Assembly: GCF_000419585.1 (NCBI RefSeq)
Contig: NZ_ATTH01000001.1
Location: 642,005-706,004 of the forward strand
Reading direction: 5' to 3'
Origin: Salisaeta longa DSM 21114
GTDB taxonomy: Bacteria; Bacteroidota; Rhodothermia; Rhodothermales; Salinibacteraceae
DNA length: 64,000 bases
The notes beneath the pieces are model-generated. The model was not told the origin of the DNA and searched no databases. It saw nothing but the letters and a program-made list of their open reading frames with translations. Shown piece by piece: positions 29,625-39,713 of this stretch. How positions within the stretch are numbered: the first letter of the stretch is position 1; every line of letters starts with the position of its first letter. The translations under genes were made by a program, and so were the position numbers.

Positions 29625-31100
29625 ATGAAACGTCGTTGGTTTGTGGTGTGCGCCGTACTGCTGATGGGATGGGCCGTAGACAGCGGCCATGCCCAAGACC
29701 GAGCGCTTGCGCGTCAGCTAGATGCCGTGCTTGAAGCCGCGGCGCCGGGCGCGCTGTGGGGCGTTTTGGTGGTGGATGCGGCGACCGGCGACACGCTGTA
29801 TGCCCGCAACGCGCAGGCGCGCTTCGTGCCGGCATCCAACATCAAGCTGTTCACCACGGCCGCGGCCCTGCAGGTCCTCCCGCCCGACTTCCGCTACGAG
29901 ACGACCCTGTACTCGACGGGCCGCGTGAAAGACGGCGTGCTGCACGGCGACCTGTACGTCCGCGGCAGCGGCGATCCGTCGTTTGGGAGCCAGGCGAGCG
30001 GCGCGCCGCTGCATCCGCTGCGCACGTGGGCCGCGGCGCTCAAGGCGCAGGGCATTCGGCAGGTGGCGGGCGACGTGATCGGCGACGACAACGTGTTTAC
30101 CGACGAGACGCTGGGCCGGGCGTGGGCCTGGAGCGATCTGTTGTACTACTATGCCGCAGAGACGAGCGGGCTGTCGTTTTATGACAACATCGTGGATCTG
30201 ACGGTGGCCGGGCAGCAGGTGCACGCGCCGGGCCGGTTGTCGTGGGCGCCCCTGCAAACCGATTACGTTTCGTTTGTCAACCGGTCGCTTACCACTGCTG
30301 GAACGTTTGACGAGGACTACGCGCGGCACGGCCGGGGCAACCGCTTTGTGGTGCGCTCAAAGGTCCCCGCGGGCCGCGTAGAACGCGAGGAGCTGGCCGT
30401 GCGCAACGCCACGCGCTACACCGCCCACGTCTTCCGCGAGGTGCTGCTCAGCGAAGGCATAAGCGTGCAAGGCCGCGCGCTGGACGTTGATAGGCTGCCG
30501 CAACCGCCGGCGTACGACACGATGCAGGTGGTGGACCGTTGGCCGTCGCCGCCGCTGCCCGCGCTCGTTCGGGAGATCAACCACGAGAGCAACAACCTCT
30601 ACGCCGAGCACCTGCTGCGCACGGTGGGGCGCTACGTCGCATCCGACACGCTGGAAGCGCCCCGTGGATCGGACGCGCGCGGCATTGCCGTGGTCGAGCA
30701 CGCGCTGCGCACCCTGGGCGTGCGTCCGGGGGCCGTGCGTATGGCCGATGGGTCGGGCCTCTCGCGGCAGAACCTGGCCACGCCGGCCGCCTTCGTAACG
30801 CTGCTTGCGGCCATGCGCGCCGCGGCCCCGCCGGTACAAACCGCCTTCTTCAGCTCGCTGCCCGCGGGCGGTCGGTCGGGCACGCTGGCCTACCGGCTGC
30901 AGGCCCCGATGGTAGCGGGCAACGTGCGGGCGAAAACCGGATCACTGACCGGCGTATCGGCGCTTAGCGGCTACATCGAACGGTCGTCGCGCGCGCCCAT
31001 TCTCTTCTCCATTCTGGCCAACCATTACACCGTAGACGGCTCGCGCGTGCGGGCCGCACAAGACGCGCTGCTGCGCCGGATCGCGATGGCAACGCAATAG
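29625..31100 (+). CDS. dacB: D-alanyl-D-alanine carboxypeptidase/endopeptidase (PBP4, peptidase S13)
   Basis: Periplasmic low-mass penicillin-binding protein trimming or opening peptidoglycan crosslinks. The ATG at 29625 gives a signal peptide (VVCAVLLMGWAVDSGHAQ) in a 491-residue protein. The serine triads are visible: SNIK with Ser about 71 and Lys about 74, INHESNN as the SxN motif, and RAKTGSLTGV as the KTG motif. The length and the large insertion between the first two motifs are typical of S13/DacB. It follows mreBC, in keeping with a cell-wall group. Confidence 0.94.
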   Translation: MKRRWFVVCAVLLMGWAVDSGHAQDRALARQLDAVLEAAAPGALWGVLVVDAATGDTLYARNAQARFVPASNIKLFTTAAALQVLPPDFRYETTLYSTGRVKDGVLHGDLYVRGSGDPSFGSQASGAPLHPLRTWAAALKAQGIRQVAGDVIGDDNVFTDETLGRAWAWSDLLYYYAAETSGLSFYDNIVDLTVAGQQVHAPGRLSWAPLQTDYVSFVNRSLTTAGTFDEDYARHGRGNRFVVRSKVPAGRVEREELAVRNATRYTAHVFREVLLSEGISVQGRALDVDRLPQPPAYDTMQVVDRWPSPPLPALVREINHESNNLYAEHLLRTVGRYVASDTLEAPRGSDARGIAVVEHALRTLGVRPGAVRMADGSGLSRQNLATPAAFVTLLAAMRAAAPPVQTAFFSSLPAGGRSGTLAYRLQAPMVAGNVRAKTGSLTGVSALSGYIERSSRAPILFSILANHYTVDGSRVRAAQDALLRRIAMATQ

Positions 31101-31128
31101 AAACGGCGCGAACTCTCATGACGCGCCA

Positions 31129-31144
31129 CGGTATACACATACCG
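31129..31144. promoter_or_regulatory. Perfect inverted repeat before hslV
   Basis: CGGTAT-ACAC-ATACCG is a perfect 6-bp inverted repeat with a 4-base spacer, directly followed by the A/T-rich GATAATATAG that could hold a -10 element. It lies 47 bp before the hslV ATG in an otherwise GC-rich gap. It does not resemble CIRCE. It is a candidate operator for the proteolysis operon. Confidence 0.4.
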
Positions 31145-31190
31145 ATAATATAGCATTCCCTCGAGCTGCCGCAACCCAACCGTTTCCTGC

Positions 31191-31760
31191 ATGAACACAG
31201 CTGCTTCAACCGACGCGCTTCACGCAACCACCGTGCTTGGCGTGCGCCACAACGGACGCATCGCCCTCGGCTCCGACGGCCAAGCCACCATGGGAGACAC
31301 GGTCATGAAGCACACGGCCGAAAAGGTGCGCAACCTGTACGATGGAGAAATCCTTGCCGGTTTTGCAGGCTCTACCGCCGACGCCTTTACGCTCTTTGAG
31401 CGGTTTGAAGAAAAGTTGCAAGAATACGGCGGAAATGTGACCCGGGGCGCGGTAGAACTCGCCAAGGAATGGCGCACCGACCGCTATTTACGGCGGCTGG
31501 AAGCGCTACTGGCTGTCGCCTCTCCCAAGCGGCTGCTTCTCATTAGCGGAAGCGGCGATGTGATTGAACCCGACGACGATATTTTGGCTATCGGATCGGG
31601 CGGTGCGTTTGCGCTGGCTGCAACGCGGGCCCTAAAAAATCATGCCCCCGAGCTCAGTGCGCGCGACATGGTGGATGAAGGCCTGTCCATCGCCGCCGAT
31701 ATTTGCATCTACACGAACCACCATCGGACGATCCTCGATCTTGAAAGCGCCGAGGACTGA
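31191..31760 (+). CDS. hslV: ATP-dependent protease peptidase subunit HslV
   Basis: Proteasome-like threonine peptidase forming a double ring capped by HslU. The 189-residue chain has a short propeptide (12 residues) before the catalytic Thr in [40 protein letters not shown] and [19 protein letters not shown] follow the family closely. [13 protein letters not shown] is also conserved. Start ATG 31191. Its ATPase partner hslU is not adjacent: a NYN-domain gene sits between them. Confidence 0.97.
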   Translation: MNTAASTDALHATTVLGVRHNGRIALGSDGQATMGDTVMKHTAEKVRNLYDGEILAGFAGSTADAFTLFERFEEKLQEYGGNVTRGAVELAKEWRTDRYLRRLEALLAVASPKRLLLISGSGDVIEPDDDILAIGSGGAFALAATRALKNHAPELSARDMVDEGLSIAADICIYTNHHRTILDLESAED

Positions 31761-31840
31761 TGGGGCTGGCATGCGCGGCGCCTTCTGCCCACCAGCGGCG
31801 CATGCGCCTACATTCTAATGATACAACAAAGACCAAGCAT

Positions 31841-32965
31841 ATGACCTACGTATCCTCCCCCAGCACGCAGGCCGCTCAGCACGCCGGCGTGTTTGTCGAT
31901 TACGAAAACCTCCTGGCGGTCCTGCAGGCCCAGAGTCCGCCGGACGCCCTGCCCCGCGTGTTTGCAGAGCATATCCTGCGCGAAGCCCAGCGCTACCTGG
32001 CCGACCTCGACGACGTGCCGACGGTGATGGGCCGCGCCTACGCCGACTTTACCGCGATGGAAGAGGCCAACGGCCCGCGCATCCAGCGCGAGTTGCACCG
32101 CATGGGCATCGACCCGGTGGTGACGCTCCGCGACATCCAGAGCAACGCCTCCGAGCAGCAGTTGTGCATTGACGTAACCGAGGTGCTGCACACGCGCGGC
32201 GACCTCCAAACCATCCTCATCGTGACGGGCAATCGTCCGTTCTTGCCGCTGGTGCGCACCATTCGCGCTGCCGGCCGCCGCGTGCTGGTGACGGCCCTCA
32301 ATCCGCCGGAGGTGTACGACACCTCGTTTGCCGAAGAAGACGTGTACCTCGACGCCCGCAACTTCCTCGACGAGGATACGCGCAACGACCTGCGTGCCGG
32401 CGCGGCCCGCTCGGCCCGGTCGTCCAGCGGGGCATCGTTCGCCCCGCCCGAACACCAGGCCCCCATCGAAGATTCGATCCTGCGGCGCGCCGTTGAGGTG
32501 ACCGAAGAGTTCTTTGGCCAGTACGACGAGGTGTACCTCACCCCGCTGCTGCGCAAGCTCTCCGAAGAGCTGGGCGAAGAGTACGATCCGAAGGCCATCG
32601 TGAGCGACCTGGAGGCGGTGGGCGCGGCCGTCCTGGAGAAGCGCGACGGCTACCCGTACGACTACACCGTGCTCATCGTGAACGACCAGCACCCCGACGT
32701 GCAAGAGATCCACGATGCCTACTACAGCCGCATCAACCAGATGAGCAACGGTTATTACGCGACACGTGGGGGCGAGGCGTCCGGTGCCACGCCCGCGGAG
32801 GAAACCGCCGCCGATTCGCCTGAAGGTGCGCCGCGCACGACTGAGACTTCAGAGCGCTCGCAGGCTGCGGAGGGCCCGGACGACGCGCCGGATGAATCTC
32901 CGGAAGAGACCTCTTCGCCACGTACATCCCGCGAACCCTCTTGGCCGTCTGCCGACGTTTCATAA
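31841..32965 (+). CDS. NYN-domain protein (limkain-type PIN-like nuclease)
   Basis: A 374-residue protein. The NYN domain (about 15-180) starts GVFVDYENLLAVLQ with the acidic VDYEN motif. It contains QLCIDVTEVLHTRGDLQTIL and IVTGNRPFLPLVRTIRAAGR, the conserved second and third acidic segments of this PIN-like RNase fold. Next comes a winged-helix-like region (about 208-295, ILRRAVEVTEEFFGQYDEVY). Last is a roughly 70-residue acidic, disordered tail. RNA cleavage is predicted from the family only. It is tightly embedded between hslV (80-bp gap) and hslU (36-bp gap), so it is probably cotranscribed with the protease. Confidence 0.85.
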   Translation: MTYVSSPSTQAAQHAGVFVDYENLLAVLQAQSPPDALPRVFAEHILREAQRYLADLDDVPTVMGRAYADFTAMEEANGPRIQRELHRMGIDPVVTLRDIQSNASEQQLCIDVTEVLHTRGDLQTILIVTGNRPFLPLVRTIRAAGRRVLVTALNPPEVYDTSFAEEDVYLDARNFLDEDTRNDLRAGAARSARSSSGASFAPPEHQAPIEDSILRRAVEVTEEFFGQYDEVYLTPLLRKLSEELGEEYDPKAIVSDLEAVGAAVLEKRDGYPYDYTVLIVNDQHPDVQEIHDAYYSRINQMSNGYYATRGGEASGATPAEETAADSPEGAPRTTETSERSQAAEGPDDAPDESPEETSSPRTSREPSWPSADVS

Positions 32966-33001
32966 AGTCCACCACTCTTTCCTGCTTCTAGTTGATTCAT
33001 T

Positions 33002-34435
33002 ATGGACCCGACCCCTCCGACGATAGACGAGCTTACGCCCCGCCAAATTGTGGCCGAGCTCGATAATTACATCATTGGGCAAGAGAACGCCAAAAAGAAC
33101 GTGGCCATTGCGCTGCGCAACCGGTGGCGGCGCCAGCATGCGCCCGAGGCGATGCGCGACGAGATCATGCCCAACAACATCATCATGATTGGGCCCACCG
33201 GCGTGGGCAAAACCGAAATTGCCCGCCGCCTGGCGAAGCTGGCCCGCGCGCCCTTCCTGAAGGTTGAAGCCTCGAAGTTTACCGAGGTGGGCTACGTGGG
33301 GCGCGACGTGGACAGCATGATCCGCGACCTTACCGACATCGCGGTGAACATGGTGCGCGATGAGCACAAGGCCGAGGTGCAAGAGCGGGCCGCCGAGCGG
33401 GCCGAGGAGCGTATCCTTGACTTGCTGGTGCCGCCGGCCGATGACGGATCGAGCGACACGGGCTCCGGCGGATTCTTCGTCATGGAGGATGCCCCCGCAG
33501 CCAACGACACGTCTGGCGACGCGTCGGCCACTGCCACCCGCCGCGCGCGCACTCGTGAGAAATTTCGCGAGAAGCTGGAGCGGGGCGAGCTGGACGACCG
33601 CGAGGTCGAGATTGAGGTGTCGTCGGATGCGTCGTCGCCCATGATGCAGGTCTTCGGCCCGATGGGCATGGAAGAGATGGGCGTAAACCTCCAAGAGCTG
33701 TTTGGCAACATGGGCCAGCAGCGCAAGAAGCGCCGGGTGCCCATCGAAGAGGCCCGCGAGCTCCTGACGCAAGAAGAGGCGCAGAAGCTCATCGACATGG
33801 AGCAGGTGAAGGAAGACGCCCTGGAGCGGGTCCAGAACGCTGGGATCGTCTTCATCGACGAGATTGACAAAGTGGCCGCCGGGCACAGCCGCAAGGAAGA
33901 AGGTGCCGGCGTGTCGCGGCAGGGCGTACAGCGCGATCTGCTGCCCATCGTGGAAGGGTCTACCGTCACCACCAAGCACGGCATGGTGCAAACCGACCAC
34001 ATCCTGTTTGTGGCCAGCGGCGCCTTTCACGTGTCAAAGCCCAGCGACCTGATTCCTGAGCTGCAAGGCCGCTTCCCGATCCGCGTGGAGCTTAACAACC
34101 TCGACGAGGAGGACTTCTACAAGATCCTCACGCAGCCCAAAAATGCGCTCATCAAGCAGTACAAGGCGCTACTGGCGGCAGAAGACGTGACGATTGAGTT
34201 CACGGATGGCGGCGTGCGCAAGCTTGCATCCATCGCGGCCCACGTAAACAGCGAGGTGGAAAACATCGGCGCGCGGCGCCTGCACACCGTCCTCACGACG
34301 CTGCTAGAGGACATCCTGTTCGACGTGCCCGAAGAGCTCCCGCCCGGCGCGCACGTCGAGGTCGATGACGCCATGGTCGAGGAGCGACTCGACTCGATTG
34401 TGTCGAACCGCGACCTGAGCCAGTACATCCTGTAA
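33002..34435 (+). CDS. hslU: ATP-dependent protease ATPase subunit HslU
   Basis: AAA+ unfoldase feeding HslV. The 477 residues include the start [20 protein letters not shown], Walker [20 protein letters not shown] and the pore-region signature [21 protein letters not shown] long intermediate domain follows, then Walker [13 protein letters not shown]. The C-terminus RDLSQYIL is the conserved tail that docks into HslV. Start ATG 33002. A strong intrinsic terminator follows 37 bp after its stop. Confidence 0.97.
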   Translation: MDPTPPTIDELTPRQIVAELDNYIIGQENAKKNVAIALRNRWRRQHAPEAMRDEIMPNNIIMIGPTGVGKTEIARRLAKLARAPFLKVEASKFTEVGYVGRDVDSMIRDLTDIAVNMVRDEHKAEVQERAAERAEERILDLLVPPADDGSSDTGSGGFFVMEDAPAANDTSGDASATATRRARTREKFREKLERGELDDREVEIEVSSDASSPMMQVFGPMGMEEMGVNLQELFGNMGQQRKKRRVPIEEARELLTQEEAQKLIDMEQVKEDALERVQNAGIVFIDEIDKVAAGHSRKEEGAGVSRQGVQRDLLPIVEGSTVTTKHGMVQTDHILFVASGAFHVSKPSDLIPELQGRFPIRVELNNLDEEDFYKILTQPKNALIKQYKALLAAEDVTIEFTDGGVRKLASIAAHVNSEVENIGARRLHTVLTTLLEDILFDVPEELPPGAHVEVDDAMVEERLDSIVSNRDLSQYIL

Positions 34436-34472
34436 CCTGCACGCAGCCGGCCCAAACGACGGAGCATAAACC

Positions 34473-34512
34473 AGCGAGCGGAGCGCCCGATGGGAGGCTC
34501 CGCTCGCTTTTT
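34473..34512 (+). terminator. Intrinsic terminator after hslU
   Basis: AGCGAGCGGAGC (34473-34484) pairs perfectly with GCTCCGCTCGCT (34497-34508) around a 12-nt loop, followed immediately by a T-run. This is a textbook rho-independent terminator closing the hslV-NYN-hslU operon. It lies between convergent genes. Confidence 0.92.
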
Positions 34513-34546
34513 GTTGCAGCCTAGGGGTCAGCGCCTGCGGGTGCAG

Positions 34547-37163
<2,617 letters not shown>

Positions 37164-37260
37164 CCAGCCGCCTCACGGAATGGCGTGCGGCCGTGCCCCG
37201 CGCCGGCCGCGCCATCCGCGGGGGCTTCCGTATGTCTCCTCTCGTTCTGCCGTCTCTCCT

Positions 37261-38316
37261 ATGCCAACCCTCACGTTTGATCGCCACACCCTCGAATCGG
37301 GGGCCGTGCTGCGCGACGTTCCCGTGACGTACCGCACCTGGGGCCAGCTCAACGCCGCCGGAACCAACGCCCTGGTGGTGTGCCATGCCCTCACAGGCAC
37401 CTGCGACGTTGCCGACTGGTGGGGCCCGCTGCTCGGCCCGGGGCGCGCGCTGGATACCGACCGCTACTTTGTGGTGTGCGCCAACGCGCTGGGGTCGCCT
37501 TACGGCACCGCATCGCCGCTGACCCCCAACCCTGCCACCGGCCGCCCGTACGGCCCCGATTTTCCCGCCGTCACCATCCGCGATACCGTGCGGCTGCACC
37601 ACCGGCTGGTGCGCCGGCTGGGCGTGCGGCACGTCGCGGCCGTCGTGGGGGGGTCGATGGGCGGGATGCAGGCGCTGGAATGGGCCTTTACCGGATCGTT
37701 TGTGCAGGCCCTCGTGCCCATCGCCGTAGGCGGACGCCACACCGCCTGGCAGATTGGGTGGAGCGCAGCGCAGCGGGCCGCCATCGCCGCCGATCCGGCG
37801 TACAACGACGGGCAGTACACAGACGAGCAGCCGCCCGCCGCCGGCCTGGCGGTAGCCCGGCAGATGGCGATGGTCAGCTACCGGTCGCAGCCGTCGTTTG
37901 ACGCGCGCTTTGGGCGGTCGCTGCAGCATCCGGGCGGTGATGGCGCGGCCGGCGCCGCGGCGCCGTATGCGGTGGAAAGTTATCTGCAGTACCAGGGCGA
38001 CAAGCTAGCCGACCGCTTCGATGCCAACTGCTACATGGCCCTCACGCGCCAAATGGACACGCACGACGTGGCGCGCGGCCGGGGCGCGTACGACGAGGTG
38101 CTCGCCTCCATCGCGCAACCCGCCCTCGTGGTGGGCATTCCCTCCGACGTGCTCTATCCGCTGCGCGAGCAAGAGGAGCTGGCCCGGCACATGCCGCGGG
38201 CCACGCTGGAGACGCTCCACACGCCGCACGGGCACGATGGCTTCCTGATTGCGCTGGACGCGCTGAACGACCTGCTGCGTCCGTGGCTGCAAACGCACGT
38301 GCCGGCGGCCGCGTGA
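37261..38316 (+). CDS. metX: Homoserine O-acetyltransferase
   Basis: Acetyl-CoA-dependent activation of homoserine, supplying MetY. The 351-residue alpha/beta hydrolase starts MPTLTFDRHTLESGAVLRDV. It has the nucleophile elbow VVGGSMGGMQALEWA (catalytic Ser). ALTGTCDVADWWGPLLGPGR and ANALGSPYGTASPL are family signatures. The catalytic Asp and His lie in IPSDVLYPLREQEELA and HTPHGHDGFLI. It is the second gene of the S-box operon. The ATG at 37261 is preferred over the longer frame from 37180 on family length. Confidence 0.95.
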   Translation: MPTLTFDRHTLESGAVLRDVPVTYRTWGQLNAAGTNALVVCHALTGTCDVADWWGPLLGPGRALDTDRYFVVCANALGSPYGTASPLTPNPATGRPYGPDFPAVTIRDTVRLHHRLVRRLGVRHVAAVVGGSMGGMQALEWAFTGSFVQALVPIAVGGRHTAWQIGWSAAQRAAIAADPAYNDGQYTDEQPPAAGLAVARQMAMVSYRSQPSFDARFGRSLQHPGGDGAAGAAAPYAVESYLQYQGDKLADRFDANCYMALTRQMDTHDVARGRGAYDEVLASIAQPALVVGIPSDVLYPLREQEELARHMPRATLETLHTPHGHDGFLIALDALNDLLRPWLQTHVPAAA

Positions 38317-38329
38317 TGGGCGCTGGGGC

Positions 38330-38560
38330 CTGCTCGTTCGGGACGGGAGCGTGGGGGCCTTTAGGTCATCCCGCAGGGGAGGCCGAAGGTCATGCCTGTG
38401 GTGCAATCTCCGCAGACGAGCAGGAACGCACCATGCAATGAAAACGAGGTTTGGGCCTTTAGGTCATGCTGGAAGTGAGGCCTTTAGGTCATGCCGCAGG
38501 GGGGGGCCGAAGGTCATCCCTGTGGTGCAATCTCCACGAACGAGCAAACCCTGCTGCGGG
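38330..38560. repeat. Intergenic modular repeat cluster B
   Basis: The 389-bp gap between metX and the next gene carries a 66-67-bp unit twice, at about 38357-38423 and 38480-38545. Each unit reads GCCTTTAGGTCAT, then a CCGCAGGGG box, GGCCGAAGGTCAT, TGTGGTGCAATCTCC and a CGAGCA end. A third GCCTTTAGGTCATGC starts near 38456. The modules are the same as in clusters at 10320 and 51040. No gene is supported here. Confidence 0.75.
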
Positions 38561-38705
38561 TACACGCAAAACTTGCATCTTTTCTCGTCGATGGGCTAGA
38601 TTATGTTGTGAATAAAATCCCCGGCGCACGTGAGTTCACGCACCGTGGATCATCCATTGCATCGGTCGAATCAGTTCTAACGCGCACACACAGAGCCAGC
38701 ACAGC

Positions 38706-39713
38706 ATGTCGTATTTCCGCACGTCGCATCACCGAAGGCCACAGGGCAGCTCGCGCAGATTCCGGGCGCTCGCGCGTGTCGTGGCGTGGATGGCCCTGCT
38801 GGGCGCGGGCCTGCTGGGCGTCGCCACCACCCGCGCGCAGACGTTCGACACCAACGTGGCGAAGAACGCCCTTCCGGGCACCGCAACCAACACCGTCGTC
38901 GCCCCCCCCGCGTTCTACAACCCCAGCGGCGCAGACGGCACCCTCGGGACCCTCGACGACGACTTCCGTGGCGACAAAACACAGGGCAGCCCCCTCCTGG
39001 ATGCCGCCGAACCGGCGTACACGGCGCTTCCGGTGGCGCTCAACGAGCAACCCTTCGTCGATAGCTCGACCCTGCAAGAAACCGGCGACCCTGCCGACCG
39101 CGACCTTGGAGCCTTCGAGTCGCACAGCGACGCGCTGCCCGTTGAGCTTGCGTCGTTTAGCGTGCGCTATGCCCCCAACGCGCCGGGCCCCGGCGACGAC
39201 GAAGTCCGCGTGGCGTGGCGCACCCTCAGCGAAACGAACAACGCGTACTTTGCCATCCAACGCAAAACAAAGGAGGGCTGGGAGCGCCTGAAGCGCGTGC
39301 CCGGCGCCGGGTCTACCAACCAGCCCCAGTCCTACCGCGCGGTGCTTCGCGTTTCTCCGGGCGCGGCCCCCCTCCGCTACCGGCTCCGCCAGGTGGATGC
39401 CGACGGCGCAGCGACGTATACCGAGGCCATCACGCTGGAGCGCGTCGCGGCCGGCAACACCGTCACCGCCTATCCCAACCCGAGCACGGGGCGCGTGACG
39501 CTCGCCATCGAGGCGCTGCGACAGGGCACGGCGGATCTCACCATCTACAACCTGCTCGGGCAGCGCGTGCATCGTGTGGACGATGTGCGCATCGCGGAAG
39601 GACAAACGCAACAAACGGTGCATCTGCCAGCGGTAAGCAGCGGGCAGTACTTCCTCCACCTCACCTACGAAGACGGGCGCACGGCCACCGAACGACTGAC
39701 GATAGTGCAATGA
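38706..39713 (+). CDS. Exported protein with beta-helix tail remnant and T9SS sorting domain
   Basis: A 335-residue exported protein. A signal peptide (ALARVVAWMALLGAGLLGVA) ends at about residue 45. The next roughly 95 residues, with GADGTLGTLDDDFRGDKTQG, SPLLDAAE and PADRDLGAFE, match the very end of 'choice-of-anchor Q' right-handed beta-helix proteins, with no helix before it. A linker domain (VRVAWRTLSETNNAYFAIQR) follows. The C-terminus is a type A type IX secretion domain (VTAYPNPSTGRVTLAI, YNLLGQRV, SGQYFLHLTYEDGRTATERL). It is probably surface-anchored or secreted. Its stop overlaps the next start as ATGA. Confidence 0.8.
   Translation: MSYFRTSHHRRPQGSSRRFRALARVVAWMALLGAGLLGVATTRAQTFDTNVAKNALPGTATNTVVAPPAFYNPSGADGTLGTLDDDFRGDKTQGSPLLDAAEPAYTALPVALNEQPFVDSSTLQETGDPADRDLGAFESHSDALPVELASFSVRYAPNAPGPGDDEVRVAWRTLSETNNAYFAIQRKTKEGWERLKRVPGAGSTNQPQSYRAVLRVSPGAAPLRYRLRQVDADGAATYTEAITLERVAAGNTVTAYPNPSTGRVTLAIEALRQGTADLTIYNLLGQRVHRVDDVRIAEGQTQQTVHLPAVSSGQYFLHLTYEDGRTATERLTIVQ

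Noticed and set aside
38357-38545. CRISPR-like array
   Set aside because: Two copies of a 66-67-bp unit with internal inverted modules, no regular short repeats with unique spacers, and no cas genes nearby.
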